A DNA stretch of 42,689 nt from Armatimonadetes bacterium CG06_land_8_20_14_3_00_66_21 (GCA_002779825.1 PEVN01000079.1:1-42689), one strand, 5' to 3'. Counted from the stretch's first letter, positions 16,757 to 26,088 are shown. The notes: generated by a model not told the origin, from the sequence alone. Numbers and translations are program-made.

Positions 16757-17090
16757 GGTGGTTCTGTGCCGCCTGCCTCTTCCTTCCACAGGGCGCACGC
16801 AGCACAAACTGCGTCCGGCAGTCGTGGTATCGAAGAACCCGAACAACCGGCGTCTGGACGACCTCATCGTGGCGCCCTGCACCTCGAACACCAGCAGGGC
16901 ACATGAGGCTACCCAGTACCTGATCGAGGGCGACGAGATCGCGCGCACCGGAATCAGGACCCCGTCGGTCGTGCGCTGTGAAGCCTTGATGAGCATCCCC
17001 AAAGCCTTCGTTCTGCGCACGTTGGGTCGTCTGTCGCCAGCCGCGGAGGCCGCAGTACACGGTTGCCTGAGGGACGCGCTGGGTCTGTAG
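16737..17090 (+). CDS. mazF: PemK/MazF-family endoribonuclease toxin
   Basis: 117 residues, the usual MazF length. The SH3-like barrel signature is visible: KRGEVVLCRLP at the start (RGEV motif), then KLRPAVVVSK with the RPAVVV strand, LIVAPCTSN and VVRCEALMSIPKAF. These proteins cut mRNA and inhibit growth until neutralised. ATG 16737 has GAGGT upstream and overlaps the antitoxin gene by 20 bases. The conserved catalytic Arg (in RPAV) and Thr (in CTSNTSR) are retained, so it could be active. Confidence 0.88.
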   Translation: MPPKRGEVVLCRLPLPSTGRTQHKLRPAVVVSKNPNNRRLDDLIVAPCTSNTSRAHEATQYLIEGDEIARTGIRTPSVVRCEALMSIPKAFVLRTLGRLSPAAEAAVHGCLRDALGL

Positions 17091-17161
17091 GGCCGGGGCA
17101 GAGGCTTCATCGCGGACCTGCGGGCGGAGAGCGGGACGATCAGGCAGAACGGAGAGAACCC

Positions 17162-20035
17162 ATGTCCTCACTCATCGCCCAGTACTTCCTCAACCACCGC
17201 CTCGACCTCGACGAGATCGAGTGGCAGATGGAGGAGTTCGCGAAGCAGGGGTACCACGGCGTGTATGCTCACGCCCGACCGGGGTTGCTGACGCCCTTTA
17301 TGTCCGACGAATGGTGGCAGGCGCTGGACAAGATGATGGAAGTCTGCCGGCGCGTCGGGCTGGAGTTCTGGATCTGGGACGAAGACTACTATCCCAGCGG
17401 GTTGGCCGGCGGCCGCGTGGTGTGGACGGACCCGGGTCTGATGGCGCGGGAACTCACGTTCACGATCGCCAGCGGGGAGGGCGCCCGCCCTGTCGAGGTC
17501 GACTTTGCGCCCGGCCTGCTGCTGCGCGCCTTCGCGCTGGAGGAGCACGACGACGGCACGCTGGGCCCGCCAGTCGACGTGACCCGGTTCTGCGGCACGC
17601 GGCGGCAGCGTTGGGGCGCCCGGTACCTGGCGCAGCGGGCGTACTCGCCGCTGATCGACCCGATCGGTCACCCACACTGGCGCACCTCGTTCGATGACAA
17701 CCGGTTCGCGCTGGTCTGGCAGTCGCCGGCACCAGCGCGGTACACGATCTGTGCTGCCGTCCTGCAGAACCGACCGGGCGCACACCCCGACCTGCTTCGC
17801 CCGGAGGGCATCCGGTCATTCCTCGAACTGAGCTACCAGCCGTACGCCGACCGGTATCCCGCCGAAATGGGCAAGCTCCTCAAGGGGGCGTTCACCGACG
17901 AGCCCTCTCCCGGTTGCGACTGCTTCCCCTGGACGGCGCGCTTCCCGGATGAGTTCGGAGCCGACCATGGATACAGCCTCCTCGACCACCTGCCGCACCT
18001 CGCCCTCGACATCGACGAGCGGACACCCATGGTCCGGCACCACTACCGGCTGACCCAGCACCGGTTGCAGAAGGCGAACTACGTCGCGCAGATCGCCGAC
18101 TGGTGCCGCGCGCACGGCATCCGGTTCGCCGGCCACCTGACACGGACCGAGTGGCTGTCGCTTGTCGCCGCCTGGTGGCCCAACGAGCTGCGGTGCTACG
18201 AGTCGATGGACATCCCGAGTTGCGACCCGCTGGGCGCCAGCGAGGGCTGGGCGGATGCCACCGCCTACCACACGGGCCTCAAGGTGGCTTCCTCTGCGGC
18301 GCACCTGTTCGGCAAGCCGCAGGCCGGCAGCGACTGTGTGGCGGTCATCGGCGACGAAGCCTCTCTGCGAGACCTGAAGTACCACTTTGACTACCAGCTG
18401 GTCCTTGGCATCAACCACTTCACAGTGCACGGGCTGAGCTACTCAGTCGACGGCCCGCGCAAGGACGAAGTGCCGCCGTCGATCTTCTACCAGCACACGC
18501 AGTGGCAGCACATGGGCGTGCTGCTGGACCACGTCAGCCGAACAGCGGAGGCGCTGACCGGCGGCCGGCACGTGTGCGAACTGGCTGTGCTCTACCCCTC
18601 CACGAGCCTCGGCTGTCAGCTCAAGCCGGGAGCCAACTGGCGCAACCTGCCGGACGAGGCGCACATCCACGCGCTGTCCGAGCAGCTCCTGAGTCACCAG
18701 CGCGACTTTGACTTCATTGACGAGGTGGCGGTCCAAGAGCAGGTAGGCGAGGACGGCTCTCTCCACACACTCGAATGCTACCGGGTGATCCTCCTGCCGC
18801 ACCTGCGCTACCTCGACGCCAGGACCGCCGACGGCCTGCTCCGGTTCGCCAAGGGCGGCGGCCGCGTGATCGCCGTCGGCACCATGCCCAAGGCGATTAC
18901 CGACAACTTGGCGCAGCCGCTGCGCGACTGGGCCGAGGACTGCGTCGAGTTCTGGCAGTCGGTGGACGCGCAGGCTCTACTCAGCCTCCCGGGGGTCGAG
19001 GTGACCGGAGACGGTGCGCGCGATCTGTTCGTCCTCCAGCGCGAGAAGGCCGGCGTCACGAAGACCTTCCTGTTCAACCGTCGGGAGGGCTACTTCCACG
19101 GAAGCGTGGGCAACCAGCCGGTGATGGTTGCACCGCGAAGCAGCCTGCTTCTGTCGACGGCTGACCCGGAGCGGGCCACTGCCCTGCCCCCGGCAGGCGA
19201 GGGAGCCCTGGAGCTCTCGGGCGGGTGGCGAGTTACCTTCGTGCAGAACCAGCTTCCGCTGTCGTTCTGGCACTCGTCCCCGTCCACCGGCGAGCCGCCA
19301 ACTAACTTCGCCGCCGGCACCGGGTTCGACCTCATGCGGCGAGAAGCCGACCCCGCAGGCGCGGGCGACAACGCCGTCCGGTACGACTGTCGCTTCATGC
19401 TGACCGGGCAGATTCCGGACGCGCGGATGGTCATCGAGGACAGCACCGTCACCGGCGACTTCCAGGTCTACGTCAACGGCATCCCAATCAACGGCTGGAA
19501 CCGAGCTGTGGTTTTCGACTGCCGCAACCTCGAAGCTCCGGTCGGGCACGCCCTGCGGACCGGCTCAACGCCCACGCTGAACGTGGTGACGGTGACGGCC
19601 GCAGGACCCGGCCGTGGCCTTCATGAGGTCCCCTACCTCTACGGCTCGTTCGCGTGCGAATACCGGTACGGACACCTCTCATTCCCATTCCTCAAGGGGC
19701 GCTCCGGCCAGTTCTGTCTGGACACGCTGCTGCCCTGGGACACGCTGGGCTACCCGACGTTCTCCGGTTCCGCGACCTACCGGCGCGAGTTCCGCATTGA
19801 GGAACCAGGCGACTACCTGCTCGACCTGGGCCGGGTTGAGGATTGTGTCGCCGTCAGCTTGGACGAACAGCCTGCAGCCGTGCTGCCGTGGCTGCCCTAC
19901 CGCTGCGTCTTGCCCGGTCTCACGCCCGGCATTCACGAGCTGAGCCTCGAAGTCAGCAACCCACCCGCCAACCGGAACCGAGCGGCGGGGCTTGTGGCTG
20001 GGTTGCTGGGGCCGGTCAGAATTGAGCCGTTCTGA
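17162..20035 (+). CDS. Large GH106-like putative glycoside hydrolase
   Basis: 957 residues, with no signal peptide from the chosen ATG (GGAGAG five bases upstream). Codons before 17162 in the same frame look non-coding. The N-terminal half is a TIM-barrel glycosidase of the GH106-like class (alpha-L-rhamnosidase-related): WQMEEFAKQGYHGVYAH, LEFWIWDEDYYPSGLAGG (Asp73, Glu74) and GAFTDEPSPG (about 242-248), which would carry catalytic acids. Around residues 530-620 a GATase-like region (YRVILLPHLRYLD, GGGRVIAVGTMP) follows. The C-terminal about 300 residues are beta-sandwich, sugar-binding-like (FQVYVNGIPING, SATYRREFRIEEPGDYLLDLG). Lack of a signal peptide suggests action on imported oligosaccharides. 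The exact family is not certain. Confidence 0.78.
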   Translation: MSSLIAQYFLNHRLDLDEIEWQMEEFAKQGYHGVYAHARPGLLTPFMSDEWWQALDKMMEVCRRVGLEFWIWDEDYYPSGLAGGRVVWTDPGLMARELTFTIASGEGARPVEVDFAPGLLLRAFALEEHDDGTLGPPVDVTRFCGTRRQRWGARYLAQRAYSPLIDPIGHPHWRTSFDDNRFALVWQSPAPARYTICAAVLQNRPGAHPDLLRPEGIRSFLELSYQPYADRYPAEMGKLLKGAFTDEPSPGCDCFPWTARFPDEFGADHGYSLLDHLPHLALDIDERTPMVRHHYRLTQHRLQKANYVAQIADWCRAHGIRFAGHLTRTEWLSLVAAWWPNELRCYESMDIPSCDPLGASEGWADATAYHTGLKVASSAAHLFGKPQAGSDCVAVIGDEASLRDLKYHFDYQLVLGINHFTVHGLSYSVDGPRKDEVPPSIFYQHTQWQHMGVLLDHVSRTAEALTGGRHVCELAVLYPSTSLGCQLKPGANWRNLPDEAHIHALSEQLLSHQRDFDFIDEVAVQEQVGEDGSLHTLECYRVILLPHLRYLDARTADGLLRFAKGGGRVIAVGTMPKAITDNLAQPLRDWAEDCVEFWQSVDAQALLSLPGVEVTGDGARDLFVLQREKAGVTKTFLFNRREGYFHGSVGNQPVMVAPRSSLLLSTADPERATALPPAGEGALELSGGWRVTFVQNQLPLSFWHSSPSTGEPPTNFAAGTGFDLMRREADPAGAGDNAVRYDCRFMLTGQIPDARMVIEDSTVTGDFQVYVNGIPINGWNRAVVFDCRNLEAPVGHALRTGSTPTLNVVTVTAAGPGRGLHEVPYLYGSFACEYRYGHLSFPFLKGRSGQFCLDTLLPWDTLGYPTFSGSATYRREFRIEEPGDYLLDLGRVEDCVAVSLDEQPAAVLPWLPYRCVLPGLTPGIHELSLEVSNPPANRNRAAGLVAGLLGPVRIEPF

Positions 20036-20141
20036 CGCCGATCCGGTCGGCCGAGGCGACACGCCGCTGGGCGGTAACCAGCCGGTGAGGTACAATGCAG
20101 GTGAACAGCGTTGGCTGTCCCTCCTTGGGAGCGCTCCTGCA

Positions 20142-20432
20142 GTGGACATCAGCGAGATCATCTGGCTTCCGGTCGTCGAAGACAAGCTGGCCTCAAAGCA
20201 CCGCCTGAGCACGGATGAGGCGGAGGAAGCATTCGCCAGCAACCCGCTGATCACGTTCATCGAGAGGGGGAGGGTGCAGGGCGAGGACGTGTACGCAGCT
20301 TGGGGACGCACTGACGCAGGACGCTACGTGGTTGCGTTCTTCATCTGGAAGCTTGCGGGAGACGCGCTCGTCCTCAGTGCGCGAGACATGACTGATAAGG
20401 AACGACGCTACTATGCCAGGACGCACGGCTAA
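20142..20432 (+). CDS. brnT: BrnT-like toxin (DUF497)
   Basis: 96 residues from GTG 20142, which has GGGAG ten bases upstream; an open frame extends 50 codons further but without family similarity. The pattern IIWLPVVEDKLASKHRLSTDEAEEAF, then YAAWGRTDAGRYVVAFFI and ALVLSARDMTDKERRYY matches the DUF497/BrnT RNase fold, including the conserved GRTDAGR and SARDMT-ER-YY segments. The N-terminal segment differs from standard BrnT (W-D-x-x-K-x-x-x-N). TACAAT at 20091-20096 could be a -10 box, with no clear -35. It overlaps the downstream antitoxin gene by 20 bases. Confidence 0.85.
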   Translation: MDISEIIWLPVVEDKLASKHRLSTDEAEEAFASNPLITFIERGRVQGEDVYAAWGRTDAGRYVVAFFIWKLAGDALVLSARDMTDKERRYYARTHG

Positions 20433-20745
20433 GCGCGACCCAATCCCTGAGGACTTCGGCACGCTGGAGGCGTTCTGGGATTTCTGGGACAGCCACAGTC
20501 TGGCCGACTACGAAGACCATTTGAGGCCGGTCGAGTGTCAGGTGAATCTGCTTCGACGCAGTCGGATGGTGCCGGTGGAGCCAGGGCTGCTGGGCGAGGT
20601 CGCCGCCTACGCCCGGACGCGGGGCGTATCCTGTGAGACGCTGGTGAACCTGTGGCTGCGGGAAGCCGTCAGTGCCCGCCCCAGGAAGGACGCCTTAGGC
20701 GAGCATCGTGGCTCGACATGGACCGCGGAGGTCGCCGCAGGCTGA
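20413..20745 (+). CDS. brnA: BrnA-like CopG-family antitoxin
   Basis: 110 residues. An N-terminal toxin-contact segment with FWDFWDSHSLADYEDHL, a typical BrnA feature, is followed by ribbon-helix-helix-like DNA-binding sequence (LLGEVAAYARTRGVSCETLVNLWLREAV). The pair autoregulates in known BrnTA systems. AAGGAA lies nine bases before the ATG. It is followed by a 57-base convergent gap with the formylglycine-enzyme-like fragment; a GAGAGAG/CTCTCTC-rich near-palindrome there (around 20775-20800) has no T-run and is not called a terminator. Confidence 0.8.
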   Translation: MPGRTAKRDPIPEDFGTLEAFWDFWDSHSLADYEDHLRPVECQVNLLRRSRMVPVEPGLLGEVAAYARTRGVSCETLVNLWLREAVSARPRKDALGEHRGSTWTAEVAAG

Positions 20746-20802
20746 GGCACTCCGTGGCGTCGGCGCCAGTGGCGCGGCGGAGAGAGCCTCTCTCTCTGCG
20801 GC

Positions 20803-21045
20803 TCACGCAACCTCCCCAGCACACCTGAACCCCACAGCCTCATTCCTGACATCCGGGTAGCTCCAACTGCGGTCGGTCAGCCGCAGGTCCTCCAGGCAGT
20901 TGCTCTTCCAGGAGCCGCCACGCAGAACGCGCGACCAGCCGAGGTCAGGACCGCGTGGGTTCTCGCGCGGGGAGTTGCCGTAGTATTCCGGGTCGGCCCA
21001 GTCTGCGCACCACTCCCAGACCTGCCCGAGCATGTCGTGACAGCC
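20803..21045 (-). pseudogene. C-terminal fragment of a formylglycine-generating enzyme/SUMF1-like protein
   Basis: About 80 residues carry only the final part of a FGE-sulfatase domain: GCHDMLGQVWEWCADW, SRVLRGGSWKSN and EAVGFRCAGEVA, the standard terminal motifs. The rest of the domain (about 200 residues) is absent; upstream of about 21045 the frame no longer resembles the family. The in-frame ATG at 21033 would start in the middle of the conserved GN/GQVWEW motif. It is therefore a decayed remnant. It lies between brnA and the DUF4091 gene, near the toxin-antitoxin modules where rearrangement is plausible. Confidence 0.8.
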
Positions 21046-21103
21046 TCTCGGTCTCGGAGTGCATGAGGTTCCCTCCTGGTGTACGTCGAGAGCGCTGTCT
21101 CTC

Positions 21104-23569
21104 TCAGCGCAAGCCGCACCACGCCCACGTCTTCTTGGCAGCGCCCTTCACGGCCTGCCATCTCAATCCGGCTGCGAGTTGCTGTTCGGTCACGCGCAAC
21201 TGGAACCGCCCCGCACCGTCAACGGGTACCGGCTTGCCGTTGACCGTCACCTTCGTCCCAGCTTCGGCGTAGCCGGCGACAGCCAGGTTAGCGTCCGCTC
21301 GGATCGGGTACGCGATGACGGCTGGCGCTGTTGTGGCTGCCTCCAACTCATTGCCGACGATCTCGCGGATCGCCTCGACGCGCGCCACGCTGGTGGTCGA
21401 GGTGGTGAGATCGAGCATGACCGGCGCGATGTACGCGGCGCGCGCCTTCGCTACGAGGTCTGTTCCCTTCGCCGTTGCCGACAGCTTGGACAGTGCCCGC
21501 CGCCAGGCTGCGGTCAGCTCAGTGAGCGTGTCGAAATCCTCCACGCCCTGACGGATGAGCAGGAGTCGCAAGGCGGGAACCAGCGGTCCTTTGCCGTCGA
21601 GGGCCGGGTAGAAGAGCGACGCCTGCCCCGCTTGGTAGTGGTACAGCCCCTTGCCGTCCCGCCCCACGGCGACCGGCGCCGAGGTGGGGTTCTCCCACGG
21701 GTTGATCTTGTTCCACCAGCACGAGTTCCACAGCAAGCCGCCCGCCGCGTCCACGCGCAAGGCACGCCACATGTACAGCCTGTGCGCAAGCGGCGACGCC
21801 TCGATGGCAGCAGTCATGTTGTAGACCCAAACCTCGTCCCCCGCTTTGCGGCGTTCAGCAATGAGGTCGGGCTGGAGCGAAGAGCTCGGGATGATCCACG
21901 CGGTCACCTTTCCCCACAGCGGCTTCCCCGTGGCCGGGTCAGTGGTCATCAGCGTCTTCAGGTCGGGCGCGCCCTGGTGGATGAGGTCGCAGAGCCGGGC
22001 GATCTTGTCCATGTAGTCGGATTCCGGCTCGTCATACGGGTAAACGTATGCCTTGTCCAGTAGCCCTGCTCGCCGAAGTCGCTCGGCGACCTGGCGATTG
22101 AGTTCCACATACGGCGCGTCAAACCCGGGATCCGCGAGCGCCTCAAACCCGACGAACTTGAGCCGAGGCTTCCACCCCTCGCCGCAGCCCCCGCCGAACA
22201 TCGGGCCCAGGGTCAGCGCTGTGGCTCGGTACTCCTTCGCAGCCGCAATTATCCGGTCGAAGCGCGTCCAGTCGACCTCCAGTTTGCCGTCTTTCAGCGA
22301 TGGCGTCGGCCACAGCGCCACGTTGAACCCGCTCAGCCGGTGCTGAGACAGCGCGTCCCATGCCAGCCGGTAGGCGCCCTCCTCGGACATGCCGGGGTAG
22401 TACTGCCGAATGAGCGATGCCGAGACCAGCACCATCGAGCGGTAGTGCGGGACTGCAGGCAAGTCGAAGCCCCACCGTCGCAGCCGCAACGGAACGGTGG
22501 CAATGTCTTTTCCGCCCGAGAGCACGGTAACGCTCGATTTGTACTCGCCAGGCTTGCTTCCGGCCGGCGGCGCCCACTCGATCCAGAAGAGCGCGCTCTT
22601 GCCCGGCGCGACCGGCTCCGGTTCGGTGGCTTCCACTAATGGGTCGGGCGTCGGTCCCAGCGGGAACGACTTGTCCCGAACTTCCTGGACGGGCACACAG
22701 CGAGCGACACGGCAGGTCAAGGCGCTTGTCGGCATCGTACCGGGGCCTGTCGCCGGGGAGAACTGCAGAGAGACGGGTGCCAGCTCGCGAGTCGGGGTGA
22801 CGACGAGCTGGAAGACATCGTGACCGTTCCCCGGTGCCGTCAGCGAGATGGCGGCCGTCTCAGTAGCGTCGTGGGGCACCGGCGTCTGCGGGTAGACCCG
22901 GACCTCGGGCCGGTCGCCCCAGACCACGCATGGGTCAGTCTGCGCAAGACGCTGCGCCGTCCTCGACGACACGTCGTCCCACGGATGGTCGCGCCGGTAG
23001 AGGGCTTCGAGCGCCGGGGGCAGCTTCTCCCACACGCCCACTTCGTCCCACCAGGAGATGCCCACCTCGTCCTGGGAGGTCTGCATGGTGAGCACGGGGT
23101 GGAGAGACGTCTCGCCGGGCTGCGTCCGGTACTGGGCCAGGCAGAGCGCCCAGCCGAGGGCACCGCGCCGATCCGTCTGCGGGAAGACCCGCTGCGCGAG
23201 GTTCGTCTGCAAGAAGAGATACGTTCGACTGCTGAGCGGCTGCTCCGCCTTGAACCACCAAGTGACCCAGTAGCTCGTCTCCGGCTTGACGGCGAGGTTG
23301 GTCGCCGCGCACGTCGTCCACGTGTTCGGCGTGCCGACCAGCCGCAGGCAGTGCTTGCCCTCGTGCGCGCCGTCGGTCTCGACGAAGGCCGTCTTCCCCA
23401 CCTTGCCGAACTCGCCGCGCCCCCAGTCGGCGAAGAACCCCTGCTCGCCGAGCTGCTCGAAACTGGGGTTGGCCAGCAGGTTCCCTTGAGCACCGGCGCA
23501 GGCGGCGAGCAGCGCCAGCCACCCCACGCAGCAAGCGAAGCACTTCGGCGACGAATGGTGGTCAGTCAC
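21104..23569 (-). CDS. Exported DUF4091 (GH123-like) glycoside hydrolase
   Basis: 821 residues from GTG 23569 with GGAGGG six bases upstream. The N-terminus carries a lipoprotein-like signal (WLALLAAC, Cys24), so it may be lipid-anchored. A carbohydrate-binding-like beta-sandwich follows (NLLANPSFEQ to VGVWEKLP, about 28-175), then a second beta region. The DUF4091/GH123-type catalytic part starts at about 330: AYVYPYDEPESDYMDKIA (adjacent acidic pair DE), GGLLWNSCWWNKINPWENP and GLYHYQAGQASLFYPALDGKGP, then IRQGVEDFD. The C-terminus has a short beta-sandwich (VTVNGKPVPVDGAGRF). GH123 members are beta-N-acetylgalactosaminidases, but the specificity here is unknown. Confidence 0.85.
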   Translation of the reverse strand: MTDHHSSPKCFACCVGWLALLAACAGAQGNLLANPSFEQLGEQGFFADWGRGEFGKVGKTAFVETDGAHEGKHCLRLVGTPNTWTTCAATNLAVKPETSYWVTWWFKAEQPLSSRTYLFLQTNLAQRVFPQTDRRGALGWALCLAQYRTQPGETSLHPVLTMQTSQDEVGISWWDEVGVWEKLPPALEALYRRDHPWDDVSSRTAQRLAQTDPCVVWGDRPEVRVYPQTPVPHDATETAAISLTAPGNGHDVFQLVVTPTRELAPVSLQFSPATGPGTMPTSALTCRVARCVPVQEVRDKSFPLGPTPDPLVEATEPEPVAPGKSALFWIEWAPPAGSKPGEYKSSVTVLSGGKDIATVPLRLRRWGFDLPAVPHYRSMVLVSASLIRQYYPGMSEEGAYRLAWDALSQHRLSGFNVALWPTPSLKDGKLEVDWTRFDRIIAAAKEYRATALTLGPMFGGGCGEGWKPRLKFVGFEALADPGFDAPYVELNRQVAERLRRAGLLDKAYVYPYDEPESDYMDKIARLCDLIHQGAPDLKTLMTTDPATGKPLWGKVTAWIIPSSSLQPDLIAERRKAGDEVWVYNMTAAIEASPLAHRLYMWRALRVDAAGGLLWNSCWWNKINPWENPTSAPVAVGRDGKGLYHYQAGQASLFYPALDGKGPLVPALRLLLIRQGVEDFDTLTELTAAWRRALSKLSATAKGTDLVAKARAAYIAPVMLDLTTSTTSVARVEAIREIVGNELEAATTAPAVIAYPIRADANLAVAGYAEAGTKVTVNGKPVPVDGAGRFQLRVTEQQLAAGLRWQAVKGAAKKTWAWCGLR

Positions 23570-23685
23570 GACGTTCCCTCCGGATCCCTTCGTCGGCGAA
23601 GTACCGGCGCAGGCTGAATCCGGAGTACGTATTGTCCCACGCCGCGAGGAATCCTCCCGTCCCCGACGCTACCGCCGCCGCTCCG

Positions 23686-24804
23686 TCACGCTGCCTTCTG
23701 CTGGACGACGTGGTCGTAGCGGTGGGTCGGGTTCGGGGGTGACGGGCTGAAACACTGCATGTTCCGGATGCCAGCCTCGACGTTCCCGGAGGCGGCGATC
23801 CGCGCCGTGCATTTCTCGACAAGCGCCCGGAGTTCGCTCGGAGCCAAGTGCACGCGCGCATTGAGGGTCAGCACCGCGTGCTCTTCCGGCTCGAGTTCGT
23901 CGCCGCTGAAAGTGGGTGCCCCCTCGAGGGCCACTACATTCGCGACCAGCGTGCCAGACCCAGTGGCAACCAGGAGCTTGACGTGGGCGATCTCCGCGTC
24001 GCGGCTCTTCAGTTCGCTCTGCAGGTCGCCCAGCATCTGCGTCGCCAGTTGGCGCGAGTCGAACGGAGTCTCTGCCCGAAGCACGAGCGTGGCGTTCAGC
24101 CACCCGAGCACTGCCTCCGCGTCCGCGTAACGCTCGTAATCGATGTCCAGCAGTCGCTCGCCGGCGCGGTCTTCGGTGAGCACGAGGTCCAACCACTCGC
24201 CGACGCCGGTGCCCTCTTTGAAGGAGACCGGGCAAACAGGGGTGTCTGGGAAGCGAGCCTCCAGCTCGCCGACAAGCGCGGCGAGCGCTTCGGCGGACAG
24301 CAAGTCGGTCTTGTTGAGCAGGATCCGGTCCGCCTCTTCGAGCTGCTTCCGGAAGAGATAGGCGACATTCTCCGGCAGCGTCGTGTCCTCCGTACGGAGC
24401 AGCAGCTTCCGCGCTCTCGCGGGATCGACCAGCACCGAGAACGGCGCCATGCGGAACCAGTCCCCGTAGAGATCCTTCAGTGGCTGGAAGACCGTCGCGG
24501 AGATATCCGTGCAGCTACCTACCGGCTCGCCGAGGAGCACGTCGGGCTGCTGCGCCAGAATCCGGTCGGCAGCACCCACCAAGTCGTTGAACCGGCAGCA
24601 GAAACACCCGCCCGGAATCTCCTCGACGCTCAACTGCTGCGCGCGCGCAAGCCCGGTGTCCACCAAGTCCTCTGCCTGGTCGTTGGTGATCAGACCTACC
24701 CGTTTGCCTCGCTCAGCAAGCCTCTTCGCAGTCTCGATCAGCGCAGTCGTCTTCCCCGCGCCGAGGAACCCACCGATCATGATGAAGCGCACGTCGTGTG
24801 CCAT
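23686..24804 (-). CDS. CobW/G3E-family GTP-binding protein
   Basis: 372 residues. It has Walker A GGFLGAGKTT (11-20), the metal-binding GGCFCC motif (65-70, GCxCC type) and a guanine-specificity motif LLNKTD. The C-terminal region does not show a clear CobW_C domain. G3E proteins act as metal chaperones; some copies sit with corrinoid methyltransferases, so a link with the mttB-like gene 15 kb away is possible but unproven. AAGGAGG sits six bases before the ATG. It is followed after 116 bases by the DUF4091 gene. Confidence 0.88.
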   Translation of the reverse strand: MAHDVRFIMIGGFLGAGKTTALIETAKRLAERGKRVGLITNDQAEDLVDTGLARAQQLSVEEIPGGCFCCRFNDLVGAADRILAQQPDVLLGEPVGSCTDISATVFQPLKDLYGDWFRMAPFSVLVDPARARKLLLRTEDTTLPENVAYLFRKQLEEADRILLNKTDLLSAEALAALVGELEARFPDTPVCPVSFKEGTGVGEWLDLVLTEDRAGERLLDIDYERYADAEAVLGWLNATLVLRAETPFDSRQLATQMLGDLQSELKSRDAEIAHVKLLVATGSGTLVANVVALEGAPTFSGDELEPEEHAVLTLNARVHLAPSELRALVEKCTARIAASGNVEAGIRNMQCFSPSPPNPTHRYDHVVQQKAA

Positions 24805-24936
24805 GTCCTACCTCCTTGCAGTGCCGCCCCTTTGCGGTCTATGGTGACGCGTGCCGCACCGGAAGTCAGGAAGGCTTGCTGCAGAATGCGATTCCCGTCA
24901 CTGCACGCGCACGCTGACGTTGCTCTGGCGAGGTCC

Positions 24937-25869
24937 CTACAGCCACTTCAGCCGGCGGAAGACCACCATCACGACGGACGCCAGCACAGCGGAGCCGCCC
25001 ATGACAATGGCGAAGGCGTGCGGATACGGACCCAGCGGCAGCTTCACGTTCATGCCGTAGATGCTGGCGATCAAGGTGGGCAGCGCCAGAACGATGGTGA
25101 TCGAGGTCAGGAACTTCATCACCACGTTCAGGTTGTTCGAGATGATCGAGGCGAACGCGTCCATCATCTGACTGAGAATGCCGCTGGCGATGTTGGTCAT
25201 CTCGACGGCCTGGCCGATCTCCGTCAGGGCGTCGTCCAACAGTTCCTCGTCGTCGGGGTACATCTGGAACAGCGTGCCGCGCTGAAGCCGTCCCATCATC
25301 AGCTCGTTCGCTCGGAGCGCGGTGGTGAAGTACGTCAGCGACTTCTGGTACTTCAGCAGGGCGAGCACCTCCCGGTTCCCCAGGGAGGCCTGGAGCTGGT
25401 CCTCCAAGAGGTCCACATCCTTGTTGATGGCGCGCAGGCACTGGAGGAAGCGTTTGGCGGCGATCAGGAAGAGCAGCAGGAAGAGCTGGTTCCGCTTCGC
25501 CGTGTTCAGGCTGCGCGAGCGGGTCCGGATCAACTCCTCCGGGACCCCGCTGGCGACCTTGCAGACGGTGATGATGACCCGATCGGTGATGACGATCCCC
25601 AGCGGGATAGTGGTGTAGGGAACGTCCGCGCTATCGCCCGAGGAGTACGGCGCTCGGAGGATGGTCAGCAACGCGCTGTCTTCCTTCTCGATGCGTGCCC
25701 GCTCGTCCGGGTCCAGCGGGTTGGTCAGGTAGTCGGCGGGAATGCCGTACGCACGTTGCAGTTCGGCGATCTCTTCCGCGCTGGGATCAACCAGGTTGAC
25801 CCAGCATCCGTCAGTGAGCTGCTGGAGTTCCTCCAGCCCTCGGTCGGTGTTCCCGAGGGTGGTAATCAT
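24937..25869 (-). CDS. corA: CorA-family magnesium channel 1
   Basis: 310 residues. A GTG at 25878 is in frame, but the Shine-Dalgarno GGAGG abuts it; ATG 25869 is nine bases downstream and is preferred. The cytoplasmic funnel domain (about 1-245) includes the long helix seen in LLEDQLQASLGNREVLALLKYQ (quoted in part). Two C-terminal membrane helices flank the selectivity motif YGMN (GMN about 272-274). It moves Mg2+ or Co2+ down the membrane potential. A second CorA is at 38054-39190. Confidence 0.93.
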   Translation of the reverse strand: MITTLGNTDRGLEELQQLTDGCWVNLVDPSAEEIAELQRAYGIPADYLTNPLDPDERARIEKEDSALLTILRAPYSSGDSADVPYTTIPLGIVITDRVIITVCKVASGVPEELIRTRSRSLNTAKRNQLFLLLFLIAAKRFLQCLRAINKDVDLLEDQLQASLGNREVLALLKYQKSLTYFTTALRANELMMGRLQRGTLFQMYPDDEELLDDALTEIGQAVEMTNIASGILSQMMDAFASIISNNLNVVMKFLTSITIVLALPTLIASIYGMNVKLPLGPYPHAFAIVMGGSAVLASVVMVVFRRLKWL

Positions 25870-26088
25870 CGGGCTCACCCTCCAAGTGCAGTCTCGTCAT
25901 CTCTTGCTCACTCCTTTCCGTTCTCCCAGGTTCTCCACCTGTGCGCGAGGGCGTTGCGTGCGGCATCGTGGCGGCGCGCACGCAATGGAGGCCCGTTTGG
26001 GTCGGCCGAGGGGATCTTTGATAGAGAGGCTTCAAAACAGTTGCCGCTCCGTTCATCGGTCGGGCTGCCTGCGGGAACGGAGGTCGTG

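Noticed and set aside
20775-20800. GAGAGAG/CTCTCTC near-palindrome between brnA and the FGE fragment as a terminator
   Set aside because: The stem has mismatches and no T-run follows.
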